From positions 1-10,380 of the forward strand of contig WRLS01000074.1 of NCBI GenBank assembly GCA_009776345.1: 10,380 bases of DNA, given 5' to 3'. Shown piece by piece: positions 1 to 5,808 of the stretch. The stretch's first letter is position 1; every line of letters starts with the position of its first letter. The stretch is from Oscillospiraceae bacterium. GTDB taxonomy: Bacteria; Bacillota; Clostridia; Oscillospirales; Ruminococcaceae. The position numbers and the translations under genes were made by a program. Under the pieces are notes generated by a model. The model was not told the origin of the DNA, made no database searches, and worked only from the letters and a program-made list of their open reading frames with translations.

Positions 1-576
1 AAGCTCCCTTAGGGTTTGCTCGTATAAACGGAAATTCAGCGCAAAGGTTACGCTGAGTACCAGGCCGCACAGTAAAAATGAAAAAACCATATCGGACAGC
101 ATATTCGCTTCGGTGTCGAAATATCGGATATTTTCGGGATAGAAGTACGCGTACATATAGAGGGCTGTATAAAAAAGCATTTCTACGATAATAAAGGCAA
201 TCATTTTTTTGCCGGTCATCATAGTTACCGTAAACAGCAGGGCAAAAATAAAGTGCAGCGGCATACCGCCGTAATACCCGCCGCTGTTAAAAAAGTAGAA
301 AGGGTACAGGCCCAGAAATATGCCTATTACCGTCAATGTATAGCAGCGCTGGTAATTACCGCTTTTTAAAGAATACCACAGCAGCAGAACGGTAAGCCCC
401 GCCACCGTAATGGATGCCATCAGGTTGTATATCCCGGCGTTAATGAAGAATCCGTTGATGGAAGAGGTCACGCACAGGGTCAGCCCCGACCACGCCAAAA
501 GGTTAAACAGCCGGACACGGAATTCCAGATGCCTGCCGAAAAACGTATTCATAGTTTTGCTGAATAAAGCGCGCAT
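1..576 (-). CDS. Membrane sensor N-terminus, probable sensor histidine kinase (partial, runs off left edge)
   Basis: The open frame starts at ATG 576-574 and runs leftwards without a stop through base 1 (192 codons visible). The start is supported by an AAAGGA-type ribosome binding site about 10 nt upstream and by a good promoter at 616-644. The protein has a short basic N-terminus and about six hydrophobic segments, near residues 22-42, 52-70, 79-96, 107-121, 125-145 and 163-183. It then enters a polar stretch (residues 183-192, RLYEQTLREL) that looks like the start of a coiled-coil linker. From memory, this six-helix module with a conserved aromatic and glycine-rich loop (FYFFNSGGYYGGMP, 93-106) heads clostridial sensor histidine kinases, and sometimes other signalling outputs. 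The kinase domain itself lies outside the window, so the output is inferred. It is transcribed divergently from a LuxR-type regulator. Confidence 0.7.
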   Translation of the reverse strand, partial: MRALFSKTMNTFFGRHLEFRVRLFNLLAWSGLTLCVTSSINGFFINAGIYNLMASITVAGLTVLLLWYSLKSGNYQRCYTLTVIGIFLGLYPFYFFNSGGYYGGMPLHFIFALLFTVTMMTGKKMIAFIIVEMLFYTALYMYAYFYPENIRYFDTEANMLSDMVFSFLLCGLVLSVTFALNFRLYEQTLREL

Positions 577-615
577 ATGTATAGTTATCCTTTCGCGGCC
601 GCCATTCTTATGTAA

Positions 616-644
616 ATTATATCACCGTTTTTACGGGAAGTCCA
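616..644 (-). promoter_or_regulatory. Sigma-A-type promoter of the membrane sensor gene
   Basis: On the minus strand there is a perfect -10 TATAAT (616-621) and a -35 TGGACT (639-644, 4 of 6 matches to TTGACA), with a 17-bp spacer. Transcription should start near 609, giving a leader of about 33 nt that contains the ribosome binding site for the ATG at 576. Confidence 0.65.
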
Positions 645-672
645 TATAAGGTGTCAGCAATCGCAAAAAGAT

Positions 673-699
673 GATACCACCGCGATACTTCTATGATAC
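673..699. repeat. Three GATAC direct repeats at 11-bp period, possible operator
   Basis: GATAC occurs at 673-677, 684-688 and 695-699, each exactly 11 bp from the next, so all three lie on about the same face of the helix. The outer two extend to ATGATACC. They are in the divergent regulatory region, upstream of the kinase promoter and of the LuxR-type gene. Such phasing is typical of binding sites for response regulators or other multimeric activators. The binding protein is unknown. Confidence 0.4.
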
Positions 700-850
700 C
701 TCGCGCCGCGCAAATCCAGTGTATACTAAATAGGGCAGTTTGTATGGAAAGGATAACAACCAATAGTAATTATTGCCGGTTAAATTATTCTTTAAATGAC
801 CGGGCGCAAAAAATCCTCACCGCAAACTTATTATACAAGGAGGAGCTGCT

Positions 851-2350
851 ATGCAGCATTTATTTGAGGGGATCAAGGGCAGTATTGAACAGCAGCAGTA
901 CGCAAAAGCGGTAAAGGAACTGGAGAAAATCAATATCCAAAAGCTGACAAGGGCGCAGCTTGGGGAGGCGGACAGCCTGCTTTCCATGCTGCCGCGGGAA
1001 ACGCTGTGCGCATCGGTGGAGCTGTGCTACAGTATGTTCCACATCAAAAAACAAAAGGGCGACATGACAGCCGCCGCAAAATGGCACGATGCCCTTGCCG
1101 GCATGAGGGAGCCGGGCCGCAACAACCCATATCTTGAAAACCGTATCTTCTGCGCGGGCCTTTGTATGCCGCAGGGGCCGCGGTTTAATTTACTTCTCAG
1201 CCTTGCGGTGCTGGCGCATGAATTCGGCGATGTAAAATTCCCGCCGGCAAGGCTTTCTGTTACGGCGAAAATACCCAGCGTCCTGCGCGGCGCGATGGAT
1301 TTTTCCGACCTGGGCAAGCACTGCAACGCGACCGCGGGCATTGTAAAGCCGCTCCTGCCCATGCTTTTGGAGGATAATGCAAACGGCGTGTGTGAGGCGG
1401 CGGTGGCTGAGATCCTCTATGAACGGGGCGACCTGAACGGCGCTTCGCTCCAAGCCGCCGGTGCAATAAGCGCCGATAACCCGGAAATAGCGTTTGCAGG
1501 GCTTGCGCTTTTGGCGCGGCTGGGCGCGGTAGATACCGCGGCAAAGCCCCCCGCCGAAATCCTTAACCATATAGGCGAAATGCTGGAGAAAAAAGAAGCG
1601 TATTGGCTGATGCCCAATTATAAGGCACTTTGCGCACGGTTTGATATCCTGCGCGGCGACACTGAAAAAATACGCGATTGGATCAGCGGCTGTGAGCTTA
1701 ACGACTTCGATGGGTACGCGCTGCAAAACGCGTATGAGCTTATAACAAAAGCAAAGGCGTACATCGCCCTTGCCGAATACAGGAACGCCGCCACCTTGCT
1801 CGAAAGCCTGACGCTTTCAATGCAAAAGGAAGGCCGCATACTCGACACGGTGGAGTGCCTAGCAAACGGCGCGGTTGTATGCGAGCTGCTCGGCAGCGGC
1901 GACCTTGCCGTAAGCAAGCTTGAACAGGCGCTGCTACTCGCGCAGGAATATGGCTATGTGCGCGTCTTTGCCGATTTGGGCAAGCAGATGTTCCACCTAA
2001 TCGCGCGCTACAGCAAAGAAGCCGACCCGCACGAAGGGATAAACGTCAATTACATAAAGAAGATAACAGAGGCCGCCAAAATATACTCCATGCTGCACCC
2101 GTCGCTGTACAACGCCGCAAACGGCAAGGAAAACGGCGCGGAGGAACCGGCAGGGGGCGGGCTGACCCAAAGCGAGGTACATATACTCCAGCTGCTGGAT
2201 TCCGGGAAAACGAATAAGGCAATCGCAAAAGAGCTTAGCATACAGCCCACTACAGTGAGTTTCCACCTTAGTAATGTGTTTGAGAAGATGGGTGTCACCA
2301 ACCGCATGGAGGCGGTGAAGGCCGCCAGGGAAATGGGGATACTTTCATGA
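851..2350 (+). CDS. LuxR-family regulator with MalT-like TPR region, no ATPase domain
   Basis: This is a 499-residue predicted DNA-binding regulator. The start is fixed by a strong AAGGAGG site at 837-843, 7 nt before the ATG. Residues 438-499 form a classic LuxR/GerE helix-turn-helix (LTQSEVHILQLL at the start, then NKAIAKELSIQPTTVSFHLSNVFEKM). Residues of roughly 90-390 are alpha-helical and TPR-like. They contain blocks I recognise from the central part of Firmicutes MalT-like LuxR regulators, such as RNNPYLENRIFCAGLCMP (90-107), LPxV-like IPSVLRGAMDF (141-151) and GYVRVFADLG (368-377). Those relatives are usually about 800-900 residues with an N-terminal STAND ATPase. No Walker A motif is present here, so this is a short version that may sense a ligand or partner through its TPR region. 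It is divergent from the membrane sensor, which suggests a shared circuit. No T-run terminator follows. Confidence 0.85.
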   Translation: MQHLFEGIKGSIEQQQYAKAVKELEKINIQKLTRAQLGEADSLLSMLPRETLCASVELCYSMFHIKKQKGDMTAAAKWHDALAGMREPGRNNPYLENRIFCAGLCMPQGPRFNLLLSLAVLAHEFGDVKFPPARLSVTAKIPSVLRGAMDFSDLGKHCNATAGIVKPLLPMLLEDNANGVCEAAVAEILYERGDLNGASLQAAGAISADNPEIAFAGLALLARLGAVDTAAKPPAEILNHIGEMLEKKEAYWLMPNYKALCARFDILRGDTEKIRDWISGCELNDFDGYALQNAYELITKAKAYIALAEYRNAATLLESLTLSMQKEGRILDTVECLANGAVVCELLGSGDLAVSKLEQALLLAQEYGYVRVFADLGKQMFHLIARYSKEADPHEGINVNYIKKITEAAKIYSMLHPSLYNAANGKENGAEEPAGGGLTQSEVHILQLLDSGKTNKAIAKELSIQPTTVSFHLSNVFEKMGVTNRMEAVKAAREMGILS

Positions 2351-2368
2351 TTTGCGGTTTTAGGGTAG

Positions 2369-2390
2369 GGTCGGGCTTCCATGCCCGACC
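2369..2390. repeat. Hairpin repeat GGTCGGGC / GCCCGACC downstream of the LuxR-type gene
   Basis: A perfect 8-bp stem (2369-2376 with 2383-2390) closes a 6-nt loop, 18 nt after the stop codon at 2350. No T-run follows, so it is not a canonical intrinsic terminator. From memory, similar GGTCGGGC-hairpin sequences recur between genes in clostridial genomes, so I treat it as part of an interspersed repeat that may also act as a 3' mRNA end. Confidence 0.5.
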
Positions 2391-2477
2391 GCCATTGGAC
2401 AATACAATTCCATGCCTACGATATGCCCGTTTCATATTATAGCTGCGCACAGCCCAACCGCTCATGCCGCGGGGGCA

Positions 2478-2526
2478 GTTACTTTGCAACGCGGCAAAGT
2501 AACCAAAGCGCGCCGGGGAGACCCCG
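2478..2526. repeat. Double-hairpin interspersed repeat (GTTACTTTGC and CGGGG stems)
   Basis: The first hairpin has a perfect 10-bp stem, GTTACTTTGC (2478-2487) with GCAAAGTAAC (2494-2503). The second, 10 nt further on, pairs CGGGG (2514-2518) with CCCCG (2522-2526) around a 3-nt loop. From memory, the arrangement 'GCAAAGTAACCAAAG' followed by a G/C-rich hairpin recurs between genes in many Clostridia and in other bacteria. Only one copy is present here, so the repeat assignment rests on recall. Open frames crossing it are not credible genes. Confidence 0.5.
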
Positions 2527-2760
2527 AACCCCCATTTCGACAAATCGCATATCCTTGTACCCTTCATCGCGCACGTCATATGCTTTGTCCTATAATCCGC
2601 CCAATCACCCAGCCGAGCCGGGCTCCAGGGCTAGAACGCGAAAAAAGGAATTAGGAAAAAGAGATATCTGAAGACTTTTTCCGCTGTTATTACGTGCGCG
2701 GGCGCTTCCGGGCGTCGCTCCCTGTTTTGGATTTACGCCTACTTGCCTTTGTAGCTGTCA

Positions 2761-2791
2761 CCCTCTTGAGGGGACTGTCACGAAGTGACAG
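2761..2791. repeat. Tandem-hairpin repeat, copy A (CCCTC..GAGGG plus CTGTCAC..GTGACAG)
   Basis: Two adjacent perfect hairpins: CCCTC (2761-2765) with GAGGG (2768-2772), then CTGTCAC (2775-2781) with GTGACAG (2785-2791). Nearly the same pair of hairpins recurs at 10346-10377, in the same orientation, where the first stem is longer and the second loop is GTA instead of GAA. This is direct evidence of an interspersed palindromic repeat family in this genome. Confidence 0.7.
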
Positions 2792-2834
2792 GGGGAGCGT
2801 AGGGGACGTACACCCGGGCGTCCCGCGTGCAAAA

Positions 2835-2850
2835 TGTTTCACGTGAAACA
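2835..2850. promoter_or_regulatory. parS: parS centromere site for ParB/Spo0J
   Basis: The sequence TGTTTCACGTGAAACA is a perfect 16-bp palindrome. It matches the established bacterial parS site bound by ParB/Spo0J (consensus TGTTNCACGTGAAACA in Bacillus subtilis). ParB loads here as a CTP-dependent clamp, spreads onto flanking DNA and recruits SMC condensin for chromosome segregation. It lies in the intergenic region, 24 bp before the ATG of the HMA-like gene. In most chromosomes parS sites cluster around oriC, so the window may be origin-proximal. A perfect match of this length is very unlikely by chance, though binding is not shown. Confidence 0.9.
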
Positions 2851-2874
2851 ATTTATCGCGTAGGAAGGATAAAA

Positions 2875-3099
2875 ATGGAAAACGAAATACTGCTTTATAT
2901 AGAAGGCATGGCAGATAAAAAAACCGAGGACGTAATCACGCTGGAAATCAACAGGACCGTCCCCGGTGTTGAACTGGTGCAGGTAAACGCGGAGCAGGGT
3001 ACCGTCAGCGTAACCGGCGGCGACCTTGACCTGCTGCACATTCAGGATATTGTGGAGTCGCTGGGCTATACGGTAATCCCGGAAGCATCGCCGATTTAA
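2875..3099 (+). CDS. Small HMA-like domain protein lacking the CxxC metal site
   Basis: This encodes 74 residues. I start it at ATG 2875 because AGGAAGGA lies 5-8 nt upstream; a longer frame from 2827 would cross the parS site and has no ribosome binding site. The pattern fits the ferredoxin-like heavy-metal-associated fold: IEGM (9-12), then a helix, VPGVELVQVNAEQGTVSVTG (29-48) and HIQDIVESLGYTV (55-67). In metallochaperones such as CopZ the motif is GMxCxxC; here it reads GMADKKT, so both cysteines are replaced (Asp and Thr). Metal delivery by the usual mechanism is therefore unlikely, and the fold may serve protein or ligand binding. There are no cysteines at all, no signal peptide and no membrane segment. 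Its stop codon overlaps that of the convergent ASKHA gene. Confidence 0.75.
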   Translation: MENEILLYIEGMADKKTEDVITLEINRTVPGVELVQVNAEQGTVSVTGGDLDLLHIQDIVESLGYTVIPEASPI

Positions 3100-4634
3100 G
3101 CTTCGCAGTCGAACCCCATCCATTTCATATAATTCGCTGTGAAAACAGGGTTTGCGTCCAGCGCCGCTGTCCGCGCAAGCTTTGCAAGCCTTGCAAGCTC
3201 TCTTACGCGGCTTTTATCGCACAGCGACATTGCGGCGCCCGCCAGCGCGCCGTTGCCTATGACTTGCGCCCGTTTTACCAAAGCTTTTGGGATAAGCCCG
3301 ATTTCCGCGGCGCTTGTCAGGTTTAAGTAGCTGCCGAACCCCCCGGCGATGTAGAGTTTTTCTATATCGCCTGTTTTTATCCCCGCGATTTGGGGCAGGG
3401 TTTCCAGCCCCGCGCGGATTGAGCCTTTCGCGAGCTGTACCATGCGCACATCCCTTGCCGTGAAAAACACATCATCGGAAAGCCGAACAGCGGTATCCCC
3501 TGCCCGCTCCGCCATGCTGGCGGAAAGCGCGTGGCCGTCTTCTTCCATAAAGCCGTTTTCGTCCACCGCGCCGCATTTCAGAAGCGCGGCAGTTACGTCT
3601 GCAATTCCGCTGCCGCAAATAGTTTTCGCGGGGATGTCCCCGATAACGCGGCAATGCAGCGCCCCATCCTCAAATACAGCGCTTTCGATCGCCCCGGCAA
3701 CGCCAAAGCTGCCCATTTGTATGCCCGCGCCCTCAAAAGCGGGACCGGCGGCGGTGGAGCAGCACAGCAGCGTGCCGTCATGCCAAAGCGCAAGCTCGCC
3801 GTTTGTGCCGATGTCCATTAGAAGCGCGGTTTTTTCACAGCGGCACATCCCCGAAGCCAGCACTGCGCACAAAATATCCGCGCCTACAAACGCCGAAACA
3901 CATGGCGGGATATAAATTTCCGCATCAGGCAAAGCCGGGAATAAATCCGGGGCGGGAAGTATTTCGCCGAAAAGCCGCCGTGCCTCAAACGGTGCGTGTG
4001 TAAGCGGCGCGGGGTCCTGCCCTGTCAAAAGATACAGCATGGCAGTGTTCCCGGTTACAACAAGCCTGTCTATTTCGCGGATGGGGATTTTATGCCCCGC
4101 CGCCAATTCCTCTAAAAGTGAAAATATGCCTTTGCGAACGGACAAAGCAATAGCGGGCGCATCCCCTTCCGCCGCCTTGCCCAGGCGTGTGATTACATCC
4201 GCGCCGAATACTGCCTGGGGATTTCGCACGGTTGCGGTACCTAAAAGCCCGTGTATATCGTAAATGCCAAGCGCAAGCGTGGTCGTGCCGATATCTACAG
4301 CCGCGCCGTATTTGCTGAACATCGGGTTTGACGGGGCGGCATCCGGCAAGCCGTCTGTGATTATTTTTTCCGCCGTATCGAGTAAGATTGTGACGTCCCC
4401 AAAAGCCCTTGCCATACAGGCAAGCCGCCAACCGGACGCCAAAGCTTCTGTGCCAAGCGCCGCAATTTCTTTTTCGCAGGGTGGGGAGAGCGCGCCGCTT
4501 ACTTTTACGCGGCAGGCAAGGCAGGTCCCCGCGCCGCCGCATGGCATAGAAACCCCATGCCCCGAAACAAGTGCGGAAAGCGATGCCCCCGCCTCAAACG
4601 GGATGCTCTGCCGCCCGATATACGCACTAGGCAT
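3096..4634 (-). CDS. ASKHA-domain (DUF4445) ATPase with N-terminal 2Fe-2S ferredoxin domain, RACo-like
   Basis: This 512-residue protein has an N-terminal plant-type 2Fe-2S ferredoxin domain with ligands Cys32, Cys38, Cys41 and Cys73 (C-x5-C-x2-C-x31-C). The actin/Hsp70-type ATPase follows from about residue 108, with phosphate loops DIGTTT (114-119) and DIGTNGE (274-280) and the adenosine motif GGFG (431-434). RACo, the family's best-known member, uses ATP hydrolysis to reduce the cobalt of corrinoid proteins to Co(I). RACo itself is larger (over 600 residues), so this is the shorter DUF4445 type, whose targets are mostly unknown. The ATG at 4634 has a GGGGGG ribosome binding site 7 nt upstream and overlaps the end of the DUF2284 gene by 8 bp, implying translational coupling. 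No methyltransferase or corrinoid protein is in the window, so the target is open. Confidence 0.88.
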   Translation of the reverse strand: MPSAYIGRQSIPFEAGASLSALVSGHGVSMPCGGAGTCLACRVKVSGALSPPCEKEIAALGTEALASGWRLACMARAFGDVTILLDTAEKIITDGLPDAAPSNPMFSKYGAAVDIGTTTLALGIYDIHGLLGTATVRNPQAVFGADVITRLGKAAEGDAPAIALSVRKGIFSLLEELAAGHKIPIREIDRLVVTGNTAMLYLLTGQDPAPLTHAPFEARRLFGEILPAPDLFPALPDAEIYIPPCVSAFVGADILCAVLASGMCRCEKTALLMDIGTNGELALWHDGTLLCCSTAAGPAFEGAGIQMGSFGVAGAIESAVFEDGALHCRVIGDIPAKTICGSGIADVTAALLKCGAVDENGFMEEDGHALSASMAERAGDTAVRLSDDVFFTARDVRMVQLAKGSIRAGLETLPQIAGIKTGDIEKLYIAGGFGSYLNLTSAAEIGLIPKALVKRAQVIGNGALAGAAMSLCDKSRVRELARLAKLARTAALDANPVFTANYMKWMGFDCEA

Positions 4635-5172
4635 ACAGTATCCCCCCGAAATAAGTCACGGTGTTGGTGCCGTTGATGTATTTAAGCCCGCAAACCGCGG
4701 CAAGCTCAGACACGGCGATGCCGTAGCTTTCCAAGGAAGGCAGCGCGCGCGCCGGGAAGCGGCATGGCATATCATCCGGCTTTGTACAACGCTCGCAGAT
4801 ATGGCACGCCCCCGCGCCCAGCACCAGCGGGCCGGTGAGGATCTTACGCGCCTCCCCCGCTATTGCCTCCACGATTTTGTTGTGCCTTACGCCCGCCTCC
4901 CCCATGCCTTCAATGTCAAAGGAGTCTTCAAGCTGACCTATTGTTTGGAAGACAAACACATGGCTGTATTTTTTTGCGCGGCTTATCATTTCGTCTATAT
5001 CGCCGACATCGGGCGGGCACATCCAGCACGTGCCGTATTTACCGCAGAGATTGGCGGCACAGGCATCGCGGAATTCGCGCCGAAAACTGACCTTTTCCAC
5101 ATCGGTTGAGCCGCAGTTGTCCGCGCCGAGGGATTTTGCGAGGGCGGTCAGCGTTTCTGTATAATTGGACAT
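4627..5172 (-). CDS. DUF2284 family cysteine-rich, probable metal or Fe-S binding protein
   Basis: This is a 181-residue cytoplasmic protein. Two cysteine groups are visible: Cys38, Cys43, Cys49 and Cys52 (the last three around KYGTCWMCPPDV), and Cys123, Cys126, Cys129 and Cys137 (CHICERC). This double cluster and the CWMCPP motif match DUF2284, an anaerobe family annotated as a predicted metal-binding protein; Fe-S cluster binding is likely but inferred. A GGAGG site lies 7 nt before ATG 5172. It overlaps the following ASKHA gene by 8 bp, and DUF2284 and DUF4445 genes are often neighbours in Clostridia (from memory). A role as electron donor or client-recognition partner of the ASKHA ATPase is a reasonable inference, but unproven. 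Confidence 0.85.
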   Translation of the reverse strand: MSNYTETLTALAKSLGADNCGSTDVEKVSFRREFRDACAANLCGKYGTCWMCPPDVGDIDEMISRAKKYSHVFVFQTIGQLEDSFDIEGMGEAGVRHNKIVEAIAGEARKILTGPLVLGAGACHICERCTKPDDMPCRFPARALPSLESYGIAVSELAAVCGLKYINGTNTVTYFGGILYA

Positions 5173-5208
5173 TTGGGTACCTCCAAATAGCTTTTTTTAT
5201 TTGTGATT

Positions 5209-5778
5209 TTATACACTGCGGTCTGTTTTGCATAGGATGATTTTTTCAGCCCGCAGTTCTCCATTCGCTGTCTTTTCCTTTATCAGCCCGTTCAAATACC
5301 GAAAAAACTTTCTTGCATCGGAAAAATCATCATCGCCTAGGCCAAGGTAAACACTTCCGTGGCAGGTAAGGCGTTTTTGCCCATTAAACGCATAGGGCGT
5401 CCTTGCAAGGCATCTTTCGCCGTAGCAATTATCAAAACCGGGGCAGGGCTTCAGCGATTTGAAAATCCGTTCGGCAAGAGGAAGGTCGCTTTCTGAGATT
5501 TTGACAAGCGTTTCTTCCATAAAATCCGATTTGCGGTGCCATGTTTCAGGTTTACCGCTATGAACGATGTACCATTGGAAATTATGCTTAAATCCCCCAT
5601 CGACCTTGAACATATATGAAACGCCGTAATCCGGCGCGACATAAGTAATTTTATTGCCATTCTTGTCCGGCACCCGTTTAAATTTCATCGGCCGCAGGGC
5701 ATAAAGAAACTCGTCCGTTTCCAATATCCGGTCTTGATATTCTTTCGGCATCCTTGCCAATACATCCTTAAAAGCCAT
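5209..5778 (-). CDS. Uncharacterised four-cysteine cytoplasmic protein
   Basis: I do not recognise this family. The start is ATG 5778, with AAGGTGG 5 nt upstream; a GTG three codons further out falls inside that site and is unlikely. The protein has 189 residues, no signal peptide and no membrane segment. The N-terminal part (about 15-85) is rich in aromatic and beta-prone residues, with HNFQWYIVHSGKPETWHRKSD at 65-85 (read as a basic-aromatic patch). The C-terminal part holds Cys112, Cys118, Cys123 and Cys139 (C-x5-C-x4-C-x15-C), possibly a zinc or Fe-S site, followed by a helix (DARKFFRYLNGLIKEKT). It sits 30 bp after the GpsA-like gene and 36 bp before the DUF2284 gene, all on the same strand, so co-transcription is likely. 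Confidence 0.75.
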   Translation of the reverse strand: MAFKDVLARMPKEYQDRILETDEFLYALRPMKFKRVPDKNGNKITYVAPDYGVSYMFKVDGGFKHNFQWYIVHSGKPETWHRKSDFMEETLVKISESDLPLAERIFKSLKPCPGFDNCYGERCLARTPYAFNGQKRLTCHGSVYLGLGDDDFSDARKFFRYLNGLIKEKTANGELRAEKIILCKTDRSV

Positions 5779-5808
5779 AATTACCACCTTAAAAACAAAG
5801 TTTTAATA

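Larger units (their letters stand above)
584..757. repeat. 11-bp inverted repeat GAAAGGATAAC flanking the divergent region
   Basis: GTTATCCTTTC at 584-594 is the exact reverse complement of GAAAGGATAAC at 747-757. The left copy covers the ribosome binding site of the membrane sensor gene. The right copy lies in the leader region of the LuxR-type gene, about 95 bp before its start. It could be a shared regulatory element of the two divergent transcripts, or a coincidence driven by the Shine-Dalgarno-like core. Confidence 0.35.
2351..2834. other. Non-coding repeat-rich intergenic region upstream of parS
   Basis: About 480 bp separate the LuxR-type stop codon from the parS site. I see no convincing gene: the open frames here lack ribosome binding sites, run through hairpin repeats and resemble no family. 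Besides the repeats listed separately, GGAAAAAG (2654-2661) pairs with CTTTTTCC (2675-2682), and the 9-mer CCGGGCGTC occurs directly repeated at 2708-2716 and 2814-2822. No clear sigma-A promoter for the downstream small gene was found. Confidence 0.6.

Noticed and set aside
693..914. 73-residue plus-strand open frame before the LuxR-type gene
   Set aside because: It has no ribosome binding site at its ATG codons, its sequence resembles no family, and it runs into the well-supported LuxR-type gene in another frame.
2381..2671. Overlapping open frames on both strands (up to 96 residues) in the intergenic block
   Set aside because: They cross hairpin repeats, lack ribosome binding sites and have the odd Pro/Arg/Ser-rich composition of non-coding GC-rich DNA.
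2827..2874. Longer start for the HMA-like gene, adding 16 residues
   Set aside because: The added codons lie across the parS palindrome and have no ribosome binding site, while ATG 2875 has a good one and starts just before the fold.
5020..5040. Second CACGTG-centred motif as a possible parS
   Set aside because: Only the 6-bp centre matches; the flanking arms are not GTTT/AAAC, and it is inside the DUF2284 coding sequence.
4264..5109. 281-residue plus-strand open frame
   Set aside because: It is antisense to the DUF2284 and ASKHA genes, whose cysteine and ATPase motifs are unmistakable, and shows no domain of its own.
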